Origin: Gluconacetobacter azotocaptans
GTDB taxonomy: Bacteria; Pseudomonadota; Alphaproteobacteria; Acetobacterales; Acetobacteraceae
DNA: 64,000 bases
NCBI RefSeq assembly: GCF_014174355.1
Contig: NZ_JABEQF010000005.1
Location: 248,001-312,000, forward strand
Reading direction: 5' to 3'
The translations under genes were made by a program, and so were the position numbers. Below are positions 18,139 to 25,847 of the stretch, piece by piece. Positions within the stretch are counted from its first letter, which is position 1; every line of letters begins with the position of its first letter. The notes below the pieces were generated by a model. That model was given only the letters and a program-made list of their open reading frames with translations, was not told the origin of the DNA and made no database searches.

Positions 18139-20283
18139 TCAATGCTCGGGGGTGCCGGTCGCATCCGGCAGGGCCGGCGTCGGGGCGGGCAGCATCAGCC
18201 CCCCGCTGTCGATCACCGCCCGCAGCCGCGCCGGCGGCACGGGACGGCCGAAATAGAAGCCCTGCGCCTCCTGGCAATTCTGGTCCTCGAGCCAGCGTAG
18301 CTGGTCCTCGCGCTCGATCCCCTCGGCGATGACCTTGATTCCCAGATTTTCCCCCAAGGCCAGGATCGCCTTGATGATCGTCCGGCTTCCGGGCGAGGAA
18401 TCAATCTCCCGGATGAAGGCGGAATCGATCTTGAGGCGGCGGATCGGCAGTTTCGTCAGATAGATCAGGGACGCATATCCCGTTCCGAAATCGTCAATGG
18501 TGATCGACACCCCCATCCGTTGCAAAGCCGCCAGTTGGGGGCTGGCCGCCTCGGGGTTTTCGATCAGCGCGGTTTCGGTCAGCTCCAGTTCCAGAAACGC
18601 AGGGTCCAGCCCGGTTTCGGCGATGGCGTCGGTCACCAACTGGTGGACATCGTGCTGGCGAAAGAGAATACCCGAAAGATTGACCGCCACGCGCAGCGGC
18701 ATGCCGTCGCGCTTCCACAGCGCCGCCTGGCGGCAGGCCTCGCGCAGGGACCAGACGGTCATCGGCACGATCAGGCCCGTCTCCTCCGCCAGGGGCAGGA
18801 ACCGTCCGGGATAGATCAGTTCGCCATCCGGCCTCACCCACCGGATCAGGGCCTCGACCCCCATGACGGTGCCCGACCGCAGGTCGATCTCGGGCTGGTA
18901 GTGCAGTACGAATTCCTCGTTTCCCACCGCATTGCCCAGCGCTTGCTCCAGCTCGGTCGCCGCGAAAAATGCCTGTTCCATGGCGGAATCGAAAAAGGCG
19001 TACCGGCACCGTCCTTCGTTCTTGGCCTTGTACATGGCCAGGTCCGCATGCTTGAGCAATGTCCCGAAGGTCTCGTCGTCGCCCAGGAACAGGGTCACGC
19101 CGACGCTGGCGCCGACATTCATCGCCCGTTCGCCCAGGACAAACGGGCGGGCGAAGATGCCCACGATGCGTTCGGCCAGTTCGGCGGCGGCGGCCGCGTC
19201 CGCGATGTCGTGGACGATCGCGAATTCATCGCCCCCCAGACGCGCGATGACCGCGGCATGCGGCAGTGCCGTCCGCAACCGGACGGCGACCTTGCGCAGC
19301 AAAAGATCCCCGACCGTATGGCCCTGGGTATCGTTGACGCTCTTGAACCGATCCAGGTCCAGCAACATGAAGGCGAAGGGCGGCCCGCCCCCCTGCCGCT
19401 GGCCCACCATCGCCTGCATCTCGACCTCCAGCTTGGATCGGCTGGGCAGCCCGGTCAGCTGGTCGTAATAAGCCAGATGGTGCAGTTCCCACTCGGCCTT
19501 CTTCCGGTCGGTGATGTCCAGCGACGTGGTCAGGACATAGCGCAGCCCGGTGGCATCGTCGTGAAGCGGGATCTTGGACGTCAGCAGGACGCGCTCCATC
19601 CCGTACCGGTCGGCGATGGTTTCCTCGTAGCGCGCCGTCGGCAGGCCGGTTTCCAGCACCTGACGGTCGCGGAGCTGCGACGCCGCGCTGCCCGGCCCCT
19701 GCCGGGCGCCCAGCACCCGGGCGTGAAACTTGTTGGCGAAAATGTAATTCCCGTTCGCGTCCGTCGCGCTGACCATGGCGGGAACCGTGTCGATGACCTG
19801 CAACAGTTTGTCGCGACTGCCCCGCAGGATCTCGGCATGTGCCTGGCGGCTGCTTTCCAGTTCCTGTTCCAGTTCGACAGCCCGGACGCGCGCGCGCCGC
19901 CGATGCCAGCTGAGTTGCAGCAGGTTGCGCGCGCGGGTCAGGAATTCGGTATGGTCGACGGGACTGAGCAGGAAATCCGTAGCCCCCGCATCCAGCGCGT
20001 TGAGGCGATACTCGCGGTCCTCGTATGCCGTCACCACGATGACCGGCAGGTCATGCCCCCAGTCCAGGGTCCTGATGCGGGCGGTGAAGGCGGCCCCGTC
20101 CATCAGGGGCATCTTGTAGTCCGTTACGATCAGGTCGGGGATATTGTTGTCGCCGAACCAGTCGAGCGCCTCGATCGGCGTGGCGAAAACCTCGACCTGG
20201 ATGTCAGACCCCAGCGTCATCGCCAGCCGCGCGAAGATCGCCCGATTGGTGGACCGGTCGTCAACGATGGCAACAAGTCGCAT
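18139..20283 (-). CDS. REC-PAS-GGDEF-EAL response regulator
   Basis: A 714-residue regulator. The receiver (about 4-125) resembles that of RpfG (AIVDDRSTNRAIF, LIVTDYKMPLMDG with D55, NALDAGATDFLLSPVDHTEF). It is followed by a coiled linker, a PAS domain (about 155-262), a GGDEF domain (ARLGGDEFAIV, motif at 350-354) and an EAL domain (GVEALIRW, EAL at 477-479, with ELTETALI and IDDFGTGYASL intact). Both cyclic di-GMP active sites look complete. No RxxD inhibitory site precedes GGDEF. GAGG lies before the ATG. It is upstream of and co-directional with the RpfC-like kinase, its likely phosphodonor, and takes the place of the HD-GYP regulator RpfG. Confidence 0.88.
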   Translation of the reverse strand: MRLVAIVDDRSTNRAIFARLAMTLGSDIQVEVFATPIEALDWFGDNNIPDLIVTDYKMPLMDGAAFTARIRTLDWGHDLPVIVVTAYEDREYRLNALDAGATDFLLSPVDHTEFLTRARNLLQLSWHRRRARVRAVELEQELESSRQAHAEILRGSRDKLLQVIDTVPAMVSATDANGNYIFANKFHARVLGARQGPGSAASQLRDRQVLETGLPTARYEETIADRYGMERVLLTSKIPLHDDATGLRYVLTTSLDITDRKKAEWELHHLAYYDQLTGLPSRSKLEVEMQAMVGQRQGGGPPFAFMLLDLDRFKSVNDTQGHTVGDLLLRKVAVRLRTALPHAAVIARLGGDEFAIVHDIADAAAAAELAERIVGIFARPFVLGERAMNVGASVGVTLFLGDDETFGTLLKHADLAMYKAKNEGRCRYAFFDSAMEQAFFAATELEQALGNAVGNEEFVLHYQPEIDLRSGTVMGVEALIRWVRPDGELIYPGRFLPLAEETGLIVPMTVWSLREACRQAALWKRDGMPLRVAVNLSGILFRQHDVHQLVTDAIAETGLDPAFLELELTETALIENPEAASPQLAALQRMGVSITIDDFGTGYASLIYLTKLPIRRLKIDSAFIREIDSSPGSRTIIKAILALGENLGIKVIAEGIEREDQLRWLEDQNCQEAQGFYFGRPVPPARLRAVIDSGGLMLPAPTPALPDATGTPEH

Positions 20284-20753
20284 TCAGGCCTCGGCTGGGT
20301 GGGAATTCGGGCCGGACAGCCCGGCAGGGCAAATACCTGGATCCACGCCGCAATGCGGCACGCGCATCGTCATCGTATCGAAGGCCGTCCCCGTGCCCGG
20401 CATCGTAATCGGTCAAGCCGGCTTTCCAATGCATTGGGCCACAGCATGGAGCATGACGCCGCCCCATTGCCAAGCTTTTTTCCGTCCGGGACTTACCGCG
20501 CGCCCGACGGCCGCAGGGGCGGAATGGACCGGGAGCGACTGTCACAAAAGAGACACACCGGTATCGAAATATTTTTTTGCCTGCTTTTCCGGGTCGGCAC
20601 CGTGCCCCAATCCGACATTAAATTATTGAAATGACTTCGAAAGAGGCGAAGGGCATTATCGTTGCGAAACAAAAAGGATGATCATATACGATATAAGCAA
20701 TGGATCGTCGTTCGAGGGTCCACGATGCGAAGGAATCGAAAGGGCGTGGAGCA
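20284..20753. other. Intergenic region between divergent regulator and TonB receptor genes
   Basis: About 470 bp between the starts of two divergent genes, so promoters for both must lie here. The half nearest the receptor is AT-richer. No gene, clear operator or riboswitch was recognised. Confidence 0.5.
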
Positions 20754-23213
20754 ATGAGACGGAACAGCGTAACATGGGCGTTGCTGGCCACGACCATGTT
20801 TGTCTCGGGCGGGGGAGCCGTTTCGCTCGCCGCCCCGGCGCATAAGGCGCGGCACACCGCAGCCAAGGCGGCCGCCAGCCAGCCGGCCCCCGCCGTCACC
20901 CAGGTCGCGGCCGCGGCGCCGGCCGCACCCGTCGAGCATCACCGCACGGCGCTGCCCCGCACCGTCTCGGCCGAGGAGGTTGGCGTGACGGCCCGCCACC
21001 TGGTGCGGGGCGCCGATATCTCGATCGGTTCCGAAATGATCTCGCGGGCGGTGCCGGGCACCAACCCGCTGAAAGTGCTGGCGTCCCAGCCGGGCATCAT
21101 GTTCCAGTCGGATGACCCGCAGGGCGTCGATACCTGGTCCACGCAGATCTACATGCACGGGTTCATGCAGAACCAGATCGGCACGACGCTGGACGACATC
21201 CCGCTGGGCGAGCTTGTCTATCGCAACTATAACGGCCTCAACCCGGTCCAGGCCATCAGCTCGGAAAACGTGCAGCGCCTGAACGTCTCGATGGGCGCCG
21301 GCGCCGAGGAAGTCGCCAGCACCAACAATCTGGGCGGCTCGATCGAGTACGTGTCCTCCGACCCGAAGAACAAGATGGGCGCGACGCTGGCCCAGACCTT
21401 CGGCAGCAACAGCCTGTTCCACACCTTCATCCGCCTGGACAGCGGCAAGCTGAACAGCTCCGGCACCAAGTTCTTCGTGTCCTATATGCGTAACGATACG
21501 GACAAGTGGAAGGGCGGCGGCATCCAGTTCATGCAGCAGGTCAATGCGAAGGTCGTGCAGCCTGTCGGCGAAAACAGCCGCATCTCCGCGTTCTTCGATT
21601 ACAGCAACCTGGCCCAGTTCAACTACCAGGACTATTCGCTGGATATCTGGAAGAACGGCGGCAAGAATATCGACAACTACTATAACGGCAAATACAGCGG
21701 CTACCAGGCCTCCTACGCCGCCGCACTGTGTACCGCCTTCGCCACGCCTCAGCCCGGATGCGCCTATCCGGCCAGCCTCAGCAAGATCACCGACAAGGCC
21801 GACGCCGCCTACTATGACGGCGCAACCGCCGTGACCGACTATTTCGGTGGCCTGACGGGCGATTTCGAGCTGACCGACCGCATGCGCTGGAAAACGACGG
21901 TCTACGGCCACGGCGAGACCAGCCATCTGACCTGGTCTAACCCGTTCTACCCCTCGCCGAACGGCGCGCCGATGTTCGAACAGGTGAAGGAGCCGGGCAT
22001 CCAGCGCTTCGGCCTCCTGTCGTCCGTCACCTACGACATCGCCCATAACCACATCAGCGGCGGCGTCTGGTACGAGAACAACAAGTTCGTCTCGAGCATG
22101 GTCGGCTACCAACAGCCCCTTCTGGGCCAGGGCGATCCGATCTACACGATCGGCAGCTACGCCAACCTGACGCCGTTCATGAAGATCTTCGGGCAGACCA
22201 TCAACACGAACACCTTCACCGCGTTCGTGGAAGACACCTACCATCCGGTCAGCAACCTCGACCTGCATTTCGGCTTCAAGTCTCTGCTCAACACGTCGCG
22301 CGCCGGCGACGGATACTACAACAATGCGTATTACGGCACCGACGATTCCATGGCCGCCGGAACGCTGACCTCGGCCGCCGCCTTCCTGCCGCATATCAGC
22401 GCGGACTGGCACTTCCTGCGGCATCATGAACTGTTCTTCGACGTGTCGGAGAACATGCACGCCTACCCGCAGGCGCAGTTCAAGACCGCCGCATCGCCGT
22501 TCGCCGTGACGCAGGCCGCCTATAACCTCGCCACCCCGAGCTTGAAACCGGAAACCGACTGGGCCTATTCGGTGGGGTACCGCTTTACGCACCGTCTGCT
22601 GAGCGCGTCGATTTACGCCTATCACGTCGACTACAAGAACCGCCTGCAACAGATCCAGAGCGGCAGCATCGTGAACCCGGTCGCTTCGGTGCTGAACGTG
22701 GGTGGCGTAACCATGAACGGCGTCGATGCCGGCCTGACGCTGACGCCGGTCGAAGGGCTCTCGCTGTTCAACAGCGTCAGCTACAATCACTCGACCTATG
22801 ACGACAACATCACCCAGGGCACCACGGTCTACCATCTCGCGGGCAGCCAGGTCGTCGCCTATCCGCGCTTCATGTATAAGTCGAGCCTGTCCTACGAATG
22901 GGGCGCCTTCCTGGCGCATATCGACGCGTCCTACATGTCGAAGCGTAACCTGAGCTACAACGGCGACACCAAGGTTCCCAGCTACTGGCTGGCCAATGCG
23001 GGCCTGCGCTATCGCCTGGGCAACATGGGGAAATACAACCACCATCTCGCGTTCATGCAGAACCTGACCTTCGACTTCAACGTCTACAACCTCGCCAATA
23101 CGACCTATGTCGCGACGATGGGCGAGAACGGCTTCAACCTGGCGGGCGATGCCCAGTCCTTCGAACTTGGCGCGCCGCGTCAGTTCTTCGGTTCCGTGCG
23201 CGTCGAATTCTGA
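20754..23213 (+). CDS. TonB-dependent outer-membrane receptor
   Basis: An 819-residue outer-membrane transporter. The signal peptide (MRRNSVTWALLATTMFVSGG onward) is followed by an Ala/Pro/Lys-rich linker, then a plug domain (NPLKVLASQPGIMFQSDD, IYMHGFMQNQIGTTLDDIPL, NNLGGSIEYVSSDPKN) and a beta-barrel closing with an aromatic-type C terminus (FGSVRVEF). It resembles the receptor at 56670-59039, for example SGTKFFVSYMRNDTDKWKGGG, so the two are paralogues. The start at 20754 follows GTGGAG. Substrate unknown. No transporter or sigma/anti-sigma pair lies beside it. A strong terminator follows. Confidence 0.9.
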   Translation: MRRNSVTWALLATTMFVSGGGAVSLAAPAHKARHTAAKAAASQPAPAVTQVAAAAPAAPVEHHRTALPRTVSAEEVGVTARHLVRGADISIGSEMISRAVPGTNPLKVLASQPGIMFQSDDPQGVDTWSTQIYMHGFMQNQIGTTLDDIPLGELVYRNYNGLNPVQAISSENVQRLNVSMGAGAEEVASTNNLGGSIEYVSSDPKNKMGATLAQTFGSNSLFHTFIRLDSGKLNSSGTKFFVSYMRNDTDKWKGGGIQFMQQVNAKVVQPVGENSRISAFFDYSNLAQFNYQDYSLDIWKNGGKNIDNYYNGKYSGYQASYAAALCTAFATPQPGCAYPASLSKITDKADAAYYDGATAVTDYFGGLTGDFELTDRMRWKTTVYGHGETSHLTWSNPFYPSPNGAPMFEQVKEPGIQRFGLLSSVTYDIAHNHISGGVWYENNKFVSSMVGYQQPLLGQGDPIYTIGSYANLTPFMKIFGQTINTNTFTAFVEDTYHPVSNLDLHFGFKSLLNTSRAGDGYYNNAYYGTDDSMAAGTLTSAAAFLPHISADWHFLRHHELFFDVSENMHAYPQAQFKTAASPFAVTQAAYNLATPSLKPETDWAYSVGYRFTHRLLSASIYAYHVDYKNRLQQIQSGSIVNPVASVLNVGGVTMNGVDAGLTLTPVEGLSLFNSVSYNHSTYDDNITQGTTVYHLAGSQVVAYPRFMYKSSLSYEWGAFLAHIDASYMSKRNLSYNGDTKVPSYWLANAGLRYRLGNMGKYNHHLAFMQNLTFDFNVYNLANTTYVATMGENGFNLAGDAQSFELGAPRQFFGSVRVEF

Positions 23214-23235
23214 TCCGCATTGTTTCCCGAAGACC

Positions 23236-23270
23236 GGGGGGCCGAACGCAGGTTCGGCCCCCCTTTTTTT
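23236..23270 (+). terminator. Rho-independent terminator after the TonB receptor gene
   Basis: A 12-bp stem GGGGGGCCGAAC/GTTCGGCCCCCC with loop GCAG is followed by seven T. It lies 23 bp after the receptor stop. The convergent dehydrogenase gene ends shortly beyond. Confidence 0.92.
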
Positions 23271-23287
23271 GCCCGTGGGAATGCCCC

Positions 23288-24214
23288 CTAATATCCCCGT
23301 CCGCGATCCACCAGACCGATGGGCGTCTGCCCGGCCTGCAACCGGCGCAGATTGTCCACCAGTTGATGGGCGGCGCTGGCCGGCGTCGTATCGCTGGCCA
23401 CGTGCGGGGTGAGGGTAATGCCCGGATGATCCCAGAACGGATGATCCGCCGGCAGCGGTTCCTGCCCCGCGACGTCCAAAATCGCGTGGGACAGATGTCC
23501 CGCCTCCAGGGCCGCCAGCAGGTCGGCCTCGACCATATGGCCGCCACGCCCGCAATTGATGACGCCGGCGCCTTGCGGCAGGGCGGCGAACGTCCTGGCG
23601 GACAGGATACCCCGCGTCTCGTCTGTCAGCGGCAGCAGGCAGATCAGGATATCCGTCCGGTGCAGGAAGGCGGCCAGGGTATCGTGGCCGGCAAAGCAGG
23701 TCACGCCGTCGATGGCGTGGGCGCTCCGGCTCCATCCCGCACAGGGGAAACCGAACAGATGCAGCCGCCGCAGCAGCGCCGCCCCCAGCACCCCCAGCCC
23801 CAGCACCCCTATCCGGCGGTCCCGCGCCAGGGGCTGGGTCAGCGGACGCCACGCATGCGCGGCCTGCGACCGGCGATAGGCCGGCGCCTGCCGATGAAGC
23901 GCCAAGGTGGCCCACACGCCGTATTCGACCATCATGTCCGTCAGCGCGGGGTCCACGATCCGCACCAGGCTGACGCTGTCGGGCAGGTCGAGCGACAGGA
24001 ACTGATCCACCCCCGCGCCTTCCGAAAAGACCATGCGCAGGTTGGGAAAGCGCGCCATGAGGTCGGACGGGGGTTTCCACGTCAACAGATGCGTGACGGC
24101 CGCCGGATCGCCCACGTCGGGCCAGATGCGAATATCAAGATCCGGCGCCTGCGCCGACAGGGCAGCCCGCCAGGCGGCACTGCGCGCGGACGACGTTCTG
24201 ATGACAAGGGACAT
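23288..24214 (-). CDS. D-2-hydroxyacid dehydrogenase (glyoxylate/hydroxypyruvate reductase GhrA type)
   Basis: A 308-residue NAD(P)-dependent dehydrogenase. The nucleotide-binding motif GVLGLGVLGAALLRRL lies in mid-chain. The catalytic Arg in INCGRGGHMVE, Glu in DVAGQEPLP and His in LTPHVASDT are all present. The N-terminal half is GhrA-like (VFSEGAGVDQFL, LVRIVDPALTDMMVEYG). The likely reaction is reduction of glyoxylate or hydroxypyruvate. The start MSLVIRTSS at 24214 has CAGGA upstream. Longer in-frame starts would read into the repeat region. Confidence 0.85.
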   Translation of the reverse strand: MSLVIRTSSARSAAWRAALSAQAPDLDIRIWPDVGDPAAVTHLLTWKPPSDLMARFPNLRMVFSEGAGVDQFLSLDLPDSVSLVRIVDPALTDMMVEYGVWATLALHRQAPAYRRSQAAHAWRPLTQPLARDRRIGVLGLGVLGAALLRRLHLFGFPCAGWSRSAHAIDGVTCFAGHDTLAAFLHRTDILICLLPLTDETRGILSARTFAALPQGAGVINCGRGGHMVEADLLAALEAGHLSHAILDVAGQEPLPADHPFWDHPGITLTPHVASDTTPASAAHQLVDNLRRLQAGQTPIGLVDRGRGY

Positions 24215-24335
24215 GGTGCGGCGTTCCTGCAAGCAAGGCCCGGCACGCACATTCGCGGGCGTCCCGGACGAAACGCGATTTATGGACGCCATCCCGCTAC
24301 CCGACAAGAATCGCCCCCAGTTCATCGACAGGCCT

Positions 24336-24440
24336 CAGGGCACAGCCCTTTGGAATCCAATCGTTCATCCATGATCGGGGCCCAGGGCCTCAGGCCCTGG
24401 TGGGTTCGGGCAAAGCCCGACCTGTCCTGCCACCTGTGTC
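24336..24440. repeat. Dispersed palindromic repeat, copy B
   Basis: The best-formed copy on the plus strand. It holds a perfect palindrome CCAGGGCCT-C-AGGCCCTGG (24382-24400), then a 6-bp hairpin TCGGGC-AAA-GCCCGA (24406-24420), then ACCTGTCCTGCC. It lies between the dehydrogenase start and the dinB stop. See copy A for shared blocks. Confidence 0.75.
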
Positions 24441-24472
24441 GTTGATTTTACCGGCTGGTATCGGATGCCGGA

Positions 24473-25573
24473 TCAGACAGGCAGCGCCAGTGCGAATTGC
24501 GGGCTGGCGTCGCCGTCCGCCGGCTGGAGGTTCGACAGGGTCACGCCCAGCAGGCGGATCCCCCGGTCGGGCGGAAAGCCGGGGCGCAGCAGATCCTGCG
24601 CCACACGCAGCAATTCGGCCTGCGCCGAGACCGGCGCCGGCAGCGAGCGCGCGCGGCCGGTCTGCTGGAAATCGGCATATTTGACCTTCACCGTCACCGT
24701 GCGGCCGCCCACCCCCCGCGTGGCGCACGCCAGCCAGACCCGGCCGGACAGATCGGCCAGCGCCGCCGTAGCCTCGGCCCAATCGTAGATGTCGCGATCG
24801 AACGTCCGTTCCGCGCCGACGGATTTGCGGCGGCGCTCGGCATCGACCGGCCGGTCGTCCCGGCCCCGGGCAATGCCGTGATAGAACGCGGCCGCCTTGC
24901 CGAAATGCCGGGCCAGCAGCGCCAGCTCCTGCCGGCGGAGGTCCAGGCCGGTCCGGATGCCCAGCGCCCGCATGCGGGTGGCGGTCGCGGGACCGATGCC
25001 ATGGAACGCCTCGATCGGCAGGGCTTCGACGAACGCCGGCCCCATGCGCGGCGTGATGACGAACAGCCCGTCCGGCTTGCGATAATCCGACGCCAGCTTG
25101 GCCAGGAATTTATTGTACGACACGCCGGCCGACGCCGTCAGGCCGGTTTCCGCACGGATAGCGGCCCGGATCGCTTCGGCGATCGCGGTGGCGGAGGGTG
25201 CATCGACCAGCGGATGGGTCACATCCAGATAGGCCTCGTCCAGCGACAGCGGCTGAATCAGCGGGGTATAGCGCGCGAAGATTGCATGGATCTGCCCGGA
25301 AACCGCCCGATAGACGTCAAAACGCGGCGGCACGAAGACCAGTTCGGGACATTTCCGGCGGGCGGTGACCGAGGGCATGGCGGACCGCACGCCAAACCGC
25401 CGGGCCTCGTAGCTGGCGGCCGCGACCACGCCGCGCTGGCGGCTGCCGCCGACCGCCACCGGCCGGCCGCGCAAAGCAGGATCGTCACGTTGTTCGACGG
25501 ACGCATAGAACGCATCCATGTCGATATGGATGATCCGACGTACGGGCGCAGGCCCGGGATCGCGTTGCGCCAT
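24473..25573 (-). CDS. dinB: DNA polymerase IV
   Basis: A Y-family translesion polymerase of 366 residues. Catalytic acidic residues lie in HIDMDAFYASVEQRD at the N terminus and in LSLDEAYLDVT. The family blocks GVSYNKFLAKLASDYRKPDG and the helix-hairpin-helix region IEAFHGIGPATATRMRALGI follow. A little-finger domain occupies the C-terminal third, and there is no obvious beta-clamp motif at the very end. The start at 25573 matches the family N terminus. No LexA-type operator was recognised. Confidence 0.93.
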   Translation of the reverse strand: MAQRDPGPAPVRRIIHIDMDAFYASVEQRDDPALRGRPVAVGGSRQRGVVAAASYEARRFGVRSAMPSVTARRKCPELVFVPPRFDVYRAVSGQIHAIFARYTPLIQPLSLDEAYLDVTHPLVDAPSATAIAEAIRAAIRAETGLTASAGVSYNKFLAKLASDYRKPDGLFVITPRMGPAFVEALPIEAFHGIGPATATRMRALGIRTGLDLRRQELALLARHFGKAAAFYHGIARGRDDRPVDAERRRKSVGAERTFDRDIYDWAEATAALADLSGRVWLACATRGVGGRTVTVKVKYADFQQTGRARSLPAPVSAQAELLRVAQDLLRPGFPPDRGIRLLGVTLSNLQPADGDASPQFALALPV

Positions 25574-25632
25574 GTCCTGCTGCCCCGGTCACCGACAGGC
25601 CCGTCCCGGGTACATCCCCGGGACGGAGGGGA

Positions 25633-25767
25633 TCAGGCGCAGGCCTTTCCCTTGCAGCAGGCTTTCTTCTTCACGAAGCAGATCACCGCCACCACCAGGC
25701 CCAGTGCCAGGATGCCCTTCACGCACGGGGACTTCACGGAACATTTCTTCACAGCACAGTCAGCCAT
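25633..25767 (-). CDS. Cysteine-rich small membrane peptide (44 aa)
   Basis: Reads MADCAVKKCSVKSPCVKG, then a hydrophobic helix (ILALGLVVAVICF), then KKKACCKGKACA. Seven cysteines (4, 9, 15, 30, 37, 38, 43) flank a single membrane helix, with lysines on both sides. AAGGAAG precedes the ATG. No family is recognised. The Cys arrangement could bind metal or form disulfides, which is an inference. Confidence 0.55.
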   Translation of the reverse strand: MADCAVKKCSVKSPCVKGILALGLVVAVICFVKKKACCKGKACA

Positions 25768-25847
25768 TGGTCGTCTTCCTTGCAACTGCATCCGGCATCG
25801 GGATGGGCCGGAGCATCCTCGTATTCTACCCGCACCATCCCGTATGG

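Noticed and set aside
20640-20700. Possible Fur box before the TonB receptor gene
   Set aside because: AT-rich words such as GCATTATCGTTGCG are present, but no 19-bp palindrome matches the Fur consensus well.
20682-24080. Very long minus-strand open frame (over 1100 codons) across the TonB receptor gene
   Set aside because: The receptor on the plus strand has a signal peptide, plug and barrel. The opposite frame has no recognisable domains and arises from high third-position GC.
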